DNA of 64,000 bases from Candidatus Protochlamydia phocaeensis (GTDB lineage: Bacteria; Chlamydiota; Chlamydiia; Chlamydiales; Parachlamydiaceae). The translations under genes were made by a program, and so were the position numbers. The stretch spans positions 332,985-396,984 of the forward strand of contig NZ_FCNU01000011.1 in the NCBI RefSeq assembly GCF_001545115.1, in the 5' to 3' direction. The notes under the pieces are model-generated. The model was not told the origin of the DNA, ran no database searches, and was given only the letters and a program-made list of their open reading frames with translations. Shown in pieces: positions 56,724-64,000 of the stretch (the stretch's first letter is position 1; every line of letters starts with the position of its first letter).

Positions 56724-56729
56724 AAAAAG

Positions 56730-56766
56730 AAACGCTAGCTTAGTTCTATAGACTAAGCTAGCGTTT
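56730..56766 (+). terminator. Bidirectional terminator after tal
   Basis: AAACGCTAGCTTAGT (56730-56744) pairs perfectly with ACTAAGCTAGCGTTT (56752-56766), with a 7-base loop and an A-run before it. It serves tal and the converging gene ending at 56790. Confidence 0.85.
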
Positions 56767-56789
56767 AAACATCCATTCTAGCCCAATTC

Positions 56790-58898
56790 TTAAGGCTGAT
56801 TGGGATCAACAGTGGTCACTGTTGGAACAATGTCCTTATCTGCCGCTTCTTTAATTTGTTTTTCCAATCCCGCTAAAACAGCTTTTTGTTCTTTAATGAG
56901 CTTATTCACTTCCGATAAGGCGGCGTTAATCTGGTTACTAATGACAGGTCGTGAGTGTTGATCGCCAACAAACCGCTGTTTTAATTCTGCTAACCATCCC
57001 GTTGGAGAAGGAGGGGCTCCGCCGACTAAATCTTTTAATTCTTTCAAGTCTTTTTGATAGGCCTCTAAATCCCGTTGAATTTCCTGCATGCGGCCGATGT
57101 TATTGAGCATGTCTTGGTGGGCGGCTAAACCCTCTTCCAACGTTTTTACTCTCTGCCTTGCACTTTGCAAGGGCTCATAATGTTGAGTAATTTCTTGTTT
57201 CTTTGCCTCAATATCCTGGTTAATGGCATCTTGCGTCCTAGTAGCTGAGGGCTGTTCCTGCTGAAGGGCCTCTAATTCGCTTTTAAGCGTCTCTGCCTTA
57301 GTCTTCCACTCTTCTTTATTGGCCTCTAGTTCAGCTTCTTGCAAGTTTTGTTTAGCTTCTGTTAGCTCTTTTCTCGCTTCTCTAGGGTGAATATTGGCCA
57401 ATAAATCTTCTAATTTATCTGTATCTTTGCTGCCCCATTTAAGGAATTTAGGCTGCTTGAATTCGGCTTTAAGCATTTCGAATTCGGCCTCTAATTGCTT
57501 CGCCTCATCCCGCACGCCCCTAACAAATTCGGCAGGACCGCCTGCATTTTGCCGTAGTCTTTCTAAAAGGTTCAAATTGCTTTTAATTTTGATATGTCCC
57601 CTTGCAAGCTTTTGCTCCTTATTATAGCGGACTTTCACTTCTTCGGGATCATAATTCCTGCCTTCAACTTTTGTAAGACCGCCCTCGCCTAAAGAACGCT
57701 CGTAAGTACGCTCTTTATTTTTTTTGGTCACTTCTAAAACCGTTCCATCTTTTGTTAATATTTTGGAAACCCCATTAATTTTTCCTGTTTTACTATCTGT
57801 CGTAAAGGAAACGCTAAATTTTGTTTCATTAAGCAATTCCTGGCTTGTCTGATCATTAGAAGCGAGTTCCACCATTTTATTTTTTGTGGCCTGGACAGCC
57901 ATCAAAGCCGCACGGGGATTGGGTAAAGTTGTGAAATACATGCGTTCCATTTTGACTTCCACATTCTTTCCATCAGGCCCCTTAATAGGTTGGCCGCTTG
58001 CATCTTGCGCTTGAACCGTATAGGTGACTTTGACTTTGTAGAGCGTCAGTCCGGGGTATTTTTCATGTGTATAAGGTTCTACAGCGTACTCTCCGTTGTC
58101 TTTATCAAGACTGGAGGAAATCTTGAATTGGGCGGCTCCCGATCCTTCCGCTGTTTTTGCCAGATCTTCTTTAATTTTCTTCAAATGAACGGCAGGAGAT
58201 TTGTCTATTTCAAATTTATCGGTATATTTAGCTTGAAGCCCTTGTAGAGTAGGAGCAGGCGTAGATGTGGGTGGCGTACCCGTCCGGCTAACATCAATTT
58301 CTTCGCCTCTCTCTTGAGGTACTGTGCCCGGCTCGGGATGCGTTGAATCTTGTAAGTGTAATTCGTCTAATCTTTGAGTTAATTCTTCCGAATTTACAGG
58401 CGAGCCTTCTTCCGATTCCTCAGGCGTAACGGTTCCAGAGCGCGGAGATCTAGGCGCTTCGTTCACCTTCTCTTGTTGAATAGGATCATCTATGTGAATT
58501 TGTTGAATAAGCTCTGGTTGCCCTCCTACATTTGGTAAACCCTCTAATAAATCTTCAGGTTGTTCCGTAAATCCCTGGATAACTTCCTTAAGTGGAGACG
58601 TATTAGCAACCGTATCCTGCACTAATTGAGTATCTTCTAGTGGGGTAATATTAATATCAAAATTGAAATCTTGTAATTCCTTAAGAGTTTCCCCACCTCC
58701 CTTATTCATCCCCTCTCGCGCTGTATGAGAATCAACCTGTTTTAAAGAAGAAGGATGCTCGACTTTTTGAGGAGTTTCGCCTACTTGTAAAGTTCCATTA
58801 TCACTTGCCGACTTTACTGGCTTAGTAGAAGTTTGCAAGGGTTCAACAGTTACCGTTATAGGAGTGGGAGGAAGACCTGTACTTTCATGAATGCTCAT
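56790..58898 (-). CDS. Effector-like protein with disordered N-terminus and coiled-coil C-terminus
   Basis: A 702-residue protein. The first 225 residues are low-complexity, rich in Pro, Thr, Ser, Glu and Gln, with proline clusters (GTPPTSTPAPT). A middle domain, about 230-400, is beta-rich (KYTDKFEIDKS, LTLYKVKVTYTVQAQDASG, ERMYFTTLPNP). From about 440 to 690 it is charged and coiled-coil (LKSELEALQQEQP, EIQRDLEAYQKDLKELKDL). There is no Sec signal peptide, so any export would be by type III or a similar route. The short Ser/Thr/Pro-rich head resembles those of the two plus-strand genes that follow, suggesting a local effector cluster. Function unknown. Confidence 0.75.
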   Translation of the reverse strand: MSIHESTGLPPTPITVTVEPLQTSTKPVKSASDNGTLQVGETPQKVEHPSSLKQVDSHTAREGMNKGGGETLKELQDFNFDINITPLEDTQLVQDTVANTSPLKEVIQGFTEQPEDLLEGLPNVGGQPELIQQIHIDDPIQQEKVNEAPRSPRSGTVTPEESEEGSPVNSEELTQRLDELHLQDSTHPEPGTVPQERGEEIDVSRTGTPPTSTPAPTLQGLQAKYTDKFEIDKSPAVHLKKIKEDLAKTAEGSGAAQFKISSSLDKDNGEYAVEPYTHEKYPGLTLYKVKVTYTVQAQDASGQPIKGPDGKNVEVKMERMYFTTLPNPRAALMAVQATKNKMVELASNDQTSQELLNETKFSVSFTTDSKTGKINGVSKILTKDGTVLEVTKKNKERTYERSLGEGGLTKVEGRNYDPEEVKVRYNKEQKLARGHIKIKSNLNLLERLRQNAGGPAEFVRGVRDEAKQLEAEFEMLKAEFKQPKFLKWGSKDTDKLEDLLANIHPREARKELTEAKQNLQEAELEANKEEWKTKAETLKSELEALQQEQPSATRTQDAINQDIEAKKQEITQHYEPLQSARQRVKTLEEGLAAHQDMLNNIGRMQEIQRDLEAYQKDLKELKDLVGGAPPSPTGWLAELKQRFVGDQHSRPVISNQINAALSEVNKLIKEQKAVLAGLEKQIKEAADKDIVPTVTTVDPNQP

Positions 58899-59153
58899 AA
58901 TTGCACCAATAATTATTTACTAATATATTCTATTATAATTATAAGTTTTTTTATTCAATTTTGTAAACTTTAATCATCAACAAATAAAACAATATTAAAT
59001 AAATCTTTAAATATCGAATATGATAAAATTAAGTTTATATAAACATTAAGAAAAGACTTACTTCTCTTAAACTTGAAAATAATTTAGATTTTTTTTATGA
59101 TTTTGTTAATATTAGATTAAGATTAAAAACTAATTTTGATGGAGAATTAGATT

Positions 59154-60317
59154 ATGAATGAAAATAGCCCTGTTAGCACTCAAAGGATGCCAATTCAGCA
59201 TTCCATGCCAATGAACAACAGCCAACCAGCAAAAAACTTAAAGCCCTTACCCTCCCCACCTATTGCTTCGAATGAAAATTCAACAGCTTCTTCTCTTAAA
59301 GGAAGAGTAGTAACGCCTTCTTCGAAAGTGGAATCAGGAGCGGAAACAAGCTCAGAATTAAGCTTGACATTGTCTTCAAGCTATAAATTATCTTCTAAAA
59401 AGGCAGAAGATGTAAAATCTAGTTTTTCAAATTTACATATTCAACTTGAAAAAACCCCTGACCATGTTCCCACACGAGTTAAAGCTGTTGATGCTAGTTT
59501 ATCAATAGCAAGTATTGCATCCCAAAAACAAGTCGAAGATTCTTATGTAGTTTATGCTGAAGAATGTGCCAAAGTGGTAAAAAAATCCAATTATTTTAGC
59601 CCAGTTCCTCATTATTTAGATCATTTGATTACCCGCTATAAAGGCGTCGATTGCACTAATATGAATTCTATTAGAGAAGCCCTTCTACAGCTAAAAAGAG
59701 GGCTTGAAATTGACCCTAGCGCTTCAAAAATTCAAAATGCTTTTGATAGTACAGTAGAAGCAATTAAAAATAAGTGGGCGCAAATAAGAGAAAGAGGAAT
59801 GATAGATGAAAATACCTACAATCTTTTATTAGAACAATTAGAAAGCGTTCTCAAAGAAGATCCCTTCAAAGATGAGTTCAGAAAAAATCCCGCTTTATTT
59901 ACATCCGCTCCTCGGGAATTCTTAGCTTCTCATCGACACTTATCAAGCATTGAAGAATTTATAAAAAAATATCCTTCAGAAGGGAATATTCGATTTCTTA
60001 ATAATGAATATAGCATGGGAAATTTGAGAAAAGCTCTTGAAGAAGCGCTGCCAAATCCATTTGCTAGACAGCTTAAACTTTTTTCGGACGAACCTTTTCT
60101 TACTTTATCTGCTGCTAATTTAATTAAAATTTTTATGGTAGCAAAATTAGAGAAAAAACAAACGGTAAGCGTTTTTTTCGAAAACGAAGCGGATGGAGCG
60201 ACCTTGGAAATTGCTTTTGGCCAGGATATTGAAAAATATGGTTTGAAAAAAGCAAACGGACATTTTGAAGGCTCTTCTAAAGTAGTCTATGAGTATTTTT
60301 TGCAACCTTCAAAGTAA
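59154..60317 (+). CDS. Effector-like hypothetical protein
   Basis: A 387-residue protein; GGAG lies about nine bases before the ATG. The first 110 residues are low-complexity (Ser, Pro, Asn, Lys), including LKPLPSPPIAS and a long serine-rich run. Residues about 120-380 are helical, with one compact end domain (KKQTVSVFFENEADGATLEIAF). A LEKTPDHVP element following LHIQ recalls QLEKIPIQP in the next gene. AT content is higher than in the metabolic genes. No signal peptide, membrane helix or catalytic motif. It is divergent from the 702-residue gene across an AT-rich 255-base gap and ends at a good terminator. Confidence 0.7.
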   Translation: MNENSPVSTQRMPIQHSMPMNNSQPAKNLKPLPSPPIASNENSTASSLKGRVVTPSSKVESGAETSSELSLTLSSSYKLSSKKAEDVKSSFSNLHIQLEKTPDHVPTRVKAVDASLSIASIASQKQVEDSYVVYAEECAKVVKKSNYFSPVPHYLDHLITRYKGVDCTNMNSIREALLQLKRGLEIDPSASKIQNAFDSTVEAIKNKWAQIRERGMIDENTYNLLLEQLESVLKEDPFKDEFRKNPALFTSAPREFLASHRHLSSIEEFIKKYPSEGNIRFLNNEYSMGNLRKALEEALPNPFARQLKLFSDEPFLTLSAANLIKIFMVAKLEKKQTVSVFFENEADGATLEIAFGQDIEKYGLKKANGHFEGSSKVVYEYFLQPSK

Positions 60318-60347
60318 ATACAGTAATTTTCCGTTAATTTATAAAAG

Positions 60348-60374
60348 GCCTAGAAATTAATCTAGGCTTTTTTA
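60348..60374 (+). terminator. Intrinsic terminator
   Basis: GCCTAGA (60348-60354) pairs with TCTAGGC (60361-60367) followed directly by a run of T: a classic rho-independent terminator 30 bases after the gene. Confidence 0.8.
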
Positions 60375-60458
60375 TTGGTAGCCTAATTAATTTAAATAAA
60401 TTATAATAATATTTAACATGTATTATCATATCTATTGGCTTTTTCCACGCGAGGTATT

Positions 60459-61565
60459 ATGCATGTTAGTAGACAAGATTATGGTCCTGTACAAACTTCT
60501 AGTTCAGAAGAAAATAATAAAGCGCTGGGAACAAATGGCACTGGCAGTATTGCAGGCAGAACGGCAAATCCAATTAGTCCTTCTGTTCCAAATGATTCTG
60601 CCCTGATTAAATCCGTAAATTCTACTCATAGTCAATTAGAAAAAATTCCCATTCAACCTTTGCAAGAGCCCAAGCCATCCCCAATTGCTACTCCGATCAA
60701 TATTACGCTAGGGCAACAAGAAGAACCTGGATCGGTGCCTATTTTTCCTCATACACATATCAATGATTTATCCGAAAACGATGCGACTTTTATTCGTAAT
60801 GAAATTGCAAACCCAACCCTAAAGAATGCTTTTGCGCTTGCTAGCCTTGATACGAACGGCAAGGCTGTGTATAAAAATATGACTAGCGCAGCGGCTCAAA
60901 AATTGCCCGCTAGCCAATTTGATAATATCTATACCGCCGTTCAACTGCCAAGCGGCAAATTGGCTTTGCTTACCACCCAAGAAAAGGCGGACACTCTTCA
61001 TCAGCAAAAACTTGAATTTCATGATGAACACGGCAATCCAATCGAATATGAAATCGTTATCATAGACAAAGATATGCATGATACCATGCATGCCAGCATC
61101 CGCACTTTAGTTGACAATTTTGTTGCTGCCCGCTTAGAAACAGAAAAAGCCAAGCAAAACGAACAAAGAGAAGATGTTCAGCGCGAACATGCCCGCCATC
61201 CTAATCCCCTTAAAAGCTTCCGCCCACCAGCCGAATCCCCTGAGAAAAAAACAGAGAAAAAGAAGACCGATGTCGATTCTTTGAAATTGCTTCTTGCGAC
61301 TCCTGAAAGCATAGTCAAAAATGTCATAGCTGCTGAAAGGGCTATGGAAGCCAAGCAACAAGAAAAAGACAGGGTTGCAGCAGAAAAGAAAAAACGCATC
61401 CGTGAACAGGAAGAAAATCGCGAAATCCGCCATGAAAGCTATAAAAAAGCGGAAATCCAAGGAATTGAAAAACAGCATGACACTTTAAAGCATGAAATAA
61501 ACGATCAGGAAAGAGGCCGTCCAGCCCCCTTAAATCCGACGAAACGCAGGCGCATCGAACCTTGA
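60459..61565 (+). CDS. Charged coiled-coil protein with a KRRR nuclear-signal-like tail
   Basis: A 368-residue protein. The ATG at 60459 follows GAGGT (60451-60455); an earlier TTG at 60435 has no site. The head (1-95) is Ser/Pro/Asn-rich. A compact domain follows (about 95-220: IYTAVQLPSGKLALLTTQEK, YEIVIIDKDMHDTMH). Then a basic, Lys/Glu-rich coil contains EKKTEKKKTD, AEKKKRIREQEEN and HESYKKAEIQG. The last 12 residues, PLNPTKRRRIEP, resemble a monopartite nuclear-localisation signal. Domain order matches the 267-residue gene at 13161. A host-nucleus-targeted effector is plausible but unproven; a nucleoid-binding bacterial protein is the alternative. Confidence 0.75.
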   Translation: MHVSRQDYGPVQTSSSEENNKALGTNGTGSIAGRTANPISPSVPNDSALIKSVNSTHSQLEKIPIQPLQEPKPSPIATPINITLGQQEEPGSVPIFPHTHINDLSENDATFIRNEIANPTLKNAFALASLDTNGKAVYKNMTSAAAQKLPASQFDNIYTAVQLPSGKLALLTTQEKADTLHQQKLEFHDEHGNPIEYEIVIIDKDMHDTMHASIRTLVDNFVAARLETEKAKQNEQREDVQREHARHPNPLKSFRPPAESPEKKTEKKKTDVDSLKLLLATPESIVKNVIAAERAMEAKQQEKDRVAAEKKKRIREQEENREIRHESYKKAEIQGIEKQHDTLKHEINDQERGRPAPLNPTKRRRIEP

Positions 61566-61575
61566 TTTCTACTGT

Positions 61576-63333
61576 TTATTGCTCTAATCCTTTAATATTA
61601 AATTCTGCAATTAAATAGGGCGAAAAATAAGGAGGGGAAAGATAACTTTTTATTCCCCATTCCGGATAAATGAATAGGATGCCTTCCTCGCCAATTCTCA
61701 TCGATGGGAAACTAGCGCGAAATGCTTTTATTGCACGAGTTAAGTTTAAGACAGTTCCTGTGCTACAATCCTCAACAATATTTCCATGCATTGTTTTTAA
61801 AGTATACGATACGTGAATGAGCGCATCCTTGCCTATAAAAGCTCCCATACCAGGATTCATTTGCTGATAATAAAGACGATCTTTTTCTAAGCATATAATA
61901 TCTAAATTTAGCCTTTTCTCAAGCGTCTGAAAATGTGAAAGGGCTAATTGCCTTTCATGCCTATCAATGTTTTCAAAAATATTATGATAAATAAAAGCGA
62001 GGGCTTTAGGAATCTGATTTGATTGCACTGAAGAAATTTTAGCTTTTACCATATCCTGTAAATGAGAGATAACAGAAGACAGGGAAATAAATTTATTGAA
62101 TTTATAATAACTCCATATTTTAAAACCGATCAAAAAGGCCTGGCTATGAAAAGATAATTGACCTTCTACTCTTGGCAAGAAAGGGGCGAGATAATGAGCA
62201 TCTATTTTCTTTTCTGCTGCTTTCATCCCTTCAATTAATTCTTCAAATTGATTTCTTTTTTCTCCATCAAATTCATCCTGAAAACGATTAAGGACTGCTT
62301 GTGCAACTACATTCGATAAATCTATTTTGTCATTTATAAGAGTATCTTTTCCCTCTTTCTTATTCTTAACAAGGATTTTTACTGACTCTCCATAAAATTG
62401 AGATAGAATTTGCTCAAGCCATTGAGAATGATCTAACACATTGATAATTTTTAATTGAGTCTCTTGATAGGAATTTATTAATTCATCTGATGAGTTAGAG
62501 CTATCTGCAACTCTTCCAAAAATCAATTTTGGAGCATAATTCTCAAGAGCTGGTGAAGCAATGTCTATTTTATTTTCAATCACATTGAGTTCTTGAGCTA
62601 AAGAATCATATCCTAAACTAGGCCTAATAGGAAATTGCTCAAAGGGCGGCATAAATTTCTTGTTTTTCTCTTTAAGAAAAGTGGGAATTGCCAAATCGAG
62701 TTTTTTAGAAATTTGAGGAGCATCTAAAACTTCTAGAACTTGCTCAAAACGACTAACATATAAAGAATTCTCTAATCCGAAACCAAGTAAAATGCCTATT
62801 AAAGCCTTATCATTTTTAAAAAAAGAAAAGAAATCTAGCTTACTACTCTTAATTTCTTGTAACAATTTATCTGCCGTTAATTCGGGCCCTAATGCATAAC
62901 GAAAAAGAGAAGAATGGCCGGAAAATATCTTGTGAAATGCTTTTTTATTAATAAAAATGATATGGGAGCAAGGTCTATCATTTTCATCAACGCCTTCTTT
63001 CATGAGAAAAATAAAATTGGAAGTCTCTGAAGGCAAAAGCAATTTTTTCCAGACTCTTACCCCTTCCGTTATAGACGTCAGGATATGCTGAGCCATTTTT
63101 CCACTGCAATCGGCATGACCCATACTATAAGACTCAATGCATATAGGTTTTTCTCCATATAATACATACCCCACCTCGGATCCCCATAAAACTGCATGAA
63201 AAAATTCTGAAAGAGAATTTTTATCCTTTTCAGATAAAGTGATTAATAAATCGGCATTTCCCAAAATAGGTTTAAGGCATAAAATAAAAAAGAAAAGAAG
63301 CTTTAAACTATTATTTGATTTTCCAGAAAACAT
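61576..63333 (-). CDS. Secreted protein with a degenerate FKBP-like C-terminal domain
   Basis: A 585-residue protein with a Sec signal peptide (LKLLFFFILCLKPILG, cleavage near GNA). The N-terminal region contains GYVLYGEKPICIESYSMG, a block I associate with surface or secreted proteins of chlamydiae and legionellae. A long helical middle follows. The last 90 residues keep the FKBP order: HVSYTLKTMHGNIVEDCSTG, then AIKAFRASFPSMRIGEEGILFIYPEWGI, then LIAEFNIKGLE. These line up with the VxYTGxLxDGxVFDSS, IxGWxEALxxMxxGEKxxLxIPPxLAYG and LxFEVELL boxes of Mip-type isomerases. Several active-site aromatics are changed, so isomerase activity is doubtful. AT-rich. Confidence 0.75.
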   Translation of the reverse strand: MFSGKSNNSLKLLFFFILCLKPILGNADLLITLSEKDKNSLSEFFHAVLWGSEVGYVLYGEKPICIESYSMGHADCSGKMAQHILTSITEGVRVWKKLLLPSETSNFIFLMKEGVDENDRPCSHIIFINKKAFHKIFSGHSSLFRYALGPELTADKLLQEIKSSKLDFFSFFKNDKALIGILLGFGLENSLYVSRFEQVLEVLDAPQISKKLDLAIPTFLKEKNKKFMPPFEQFPIRPSLGYDSLAQELNVIENKIDIASPALENYAPKLIFGRVADSSNSSDELINSYQETQLKIINVLDHSQWLEQILSQFYGESVKILVKNKKEGKDTLINDKIDLSNVVAQAVLNRFQDEFDGEKRNQFEELIEGMKAAEKKIDAHYLAPFLPRVEGQLSFHSQAFLIGFKIWSYYKFNKFISLSSVISHLQDMVKAKISSVQSNQIPKALAFIYHNIFENIDRHERQLALSHFQTLEKRLNLDIICLEKDRLYYQQMNPGMGAFIGKDALIHVSYTLKTMHGNIVEDCSTGTVLNLTRAIKAFRASFPSMRIGEEGILFIYPEWGIKSYLSPPYFSPYLIAEFNIKGLEQ

Positions 63334-63397
63334 AATTCACGTCTTAAATTTTTCCAGATAGAACACTGGGTTTAGAATTTTAATTTCCTTATTTATT

Positions 63398-63748
63398 TTA
63401 ATAGCGTCTTGGCGGACATTTACAGCGAGATGGACATCTATTGCGTGGATTGCATCCTCCACAATTTGGGCAATAAACAGCATGTCCACAATCTGGATCT
63501 CTGTACAAAACAATTAAACATAATCCATCTTGTAGCCACGTAACATTCTTAACTGGGACTAATCCACCATGTTCCAAATCTACATAGATTCCTTCATTTA
63601 ATATAATAATTCGATCTATTGTCACATAAATTTGGTGCTTATCAGTATCTTCTATGTAAGAATCTATCTCTGTTTTTGCTATGGATGAAAAAGTTGTTAA
63701 TATAGTGATCAAGAAAATAAAGACTTTGAAATAGCTTAACCGTAACAT
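63398..63748 (-). CDS. Small secreted Cys-rich protein
   Basis: A 116-residue protein; AAGGAGGAG lies shortly before the ATG, the strongest ribosome site in this part. Signal peptide FKVFIFLITILTTFSSIA, cleavage near residue 24. The middle is a small beta domain (QIYVTIDRIIILNEGIYVDLE). The tail has eight cysteines in about 40 residues, including HAVYCPNCGGC and RCPSRCKCPPRRY, suggesting disulfide cross-linking in the envelope or metal binding. Chlamydiae rely on disulfide-linked Cys-rich envelope proteins, so an envelope role is plausible. Separate from, but collinear with, the FKBP-like gene 65 bases downstream. Confidence 0.8.
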   Translation of the reverse strand: MLRLSYFKVFIFLITILTTFSSIAKTEIDSYIEDTDKHQIYVTIDRIIILNEGIYVDLEHGGLVPVKNVTWLQDGLCLIVLYRDPDCGHAVYCPNCGGCNPRNRCPSRCKCPPRRY

Positions 63749-63863
63749 TGTTCTCCTCCTTAAGTTGAGATTCTATCTGGAAAAAAGAATTGATTGTTTA
63801 TAATTAAATTTTGAAATTTAGGCGAGTAATTTTTAGGAAAGAAATAACTTTATAGTAAAGTAA

Positions 63864-64000
63864 GAAAAGCAAAAATCGATCAATAGCTGGACGTATAATG
63901 AAATGGGGCAGGAAACCAGCTGCATAGAAGGCCTAGGCACACCCGAACAAAAGCATACCTATACCGACTACAATGCTTATGGGCAAAAAAACAGGACCAC
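63864..64000 (+). CDS. Rhs/YD-repeat coding region, cut by the window edge
   Basis: An open frame after the TAA at 63861 reads WTYNEMGQETSCIEGLG, a TPEQKHTY link, then TDYNAYGQKNRT, running off the window. The YNEMGQ...YNAYGQ spacing is that of Rhs/YD repeats, the shell of polymorphic toxins and insecticidal-type proteins. The first in-frame ATG is at 63903 (inside the first repeat), and no signal or N-terminal Rhs region precedes it, so this may be a 5'-truncated fragment or an orphan C-terminal cassette. It cannot be resolved without the next sequence. Confidence 0.6.

Overview
The window reads as chromosome of an environmental (amoeba-associated) chlamydia, most likely a Parachlamydiaceae/Protochlamydia-type organism. 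The diagnostic genes are a UvrA of about 1,900 residues made of two fused UvrA copies, a PknD-type kinase, ValRS, the chlamydial V-type ATPase operon in the order E-(DUF2764)-A-B-D-I-K, and transaldolase. From memory, pknD, valS, the V-ATPase block and tal keep the same relative order in Chlamydia trachomatis (about CT301 to CT313). Here that backbone is interrupted by accessory genes: Nudix hydrolase, homospermidine synthase, two alanine/Na+ symporters, a glycosidase-like protein, DAHP synthase, fumarase and two leucine-rich-repeat proteins. No tRNA, rRNA, CRISPR array or complete insertion sequence was recognised.

Layout. 0-7 kb: accessory proteins, including two large proteins with cysteine-protease-like motifs (153-3182 plus; 4618-6426 minus) and a pair of small divergent paralogues. 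7-16 kb: the double UvrA, a charged coiled-coil protein with a nuclear-localisation-like tail, two small genes, and a decayed DUF4116-repeat gene. 16-26 kb: pknD overlapping a Nudix gene, homospermidine synthase, valS. 26-39 kb: an orphan protein, two tandem Na+:alanine symporters, a glycosidase-like protein whose start codon overlaps that of DAHP synthase, a lipoprotein, fumC and two LRR paralogues. 39-47 kb: the V-ATPase operon on the minus strand, with a long inverted repeat between atpB and atpD. 47-56 kb: secreted proteins and lipoproteins, three small His/Ser-rich membrane proteins, a large helical protein, a DUF3857/transglutaminase-like protein, a zinc-ribbon protein and tal. 56-64 kb: an AT-richer accessory region with effector-like proteins (low-complexity N-termini, coiled coils, a KRRR tail), a secreted protein with a degenerate FKBP-like domain, a Cys-rich secreted protein, and the edge of an Rhs/YD-repeat coding region.

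How the genes may fit together. The V-ATPase K subunit keeps the residues that bind Na+ in the Enterococcus hirae K ring. Together with two AgcS-type Na+ symporters this suggests sodium-linked energetics (inference). Much of the remaining content looks like host-interaction machinery: candidate proteases, LRR proteins, NLS-tailed proteins and secreted proteins. Fumarase, transaldolase and DAHP synthase indicate a broader metabolism than that of pathogenic chlamydiae. Family assignments come from motifs read by eye; no database search was run.
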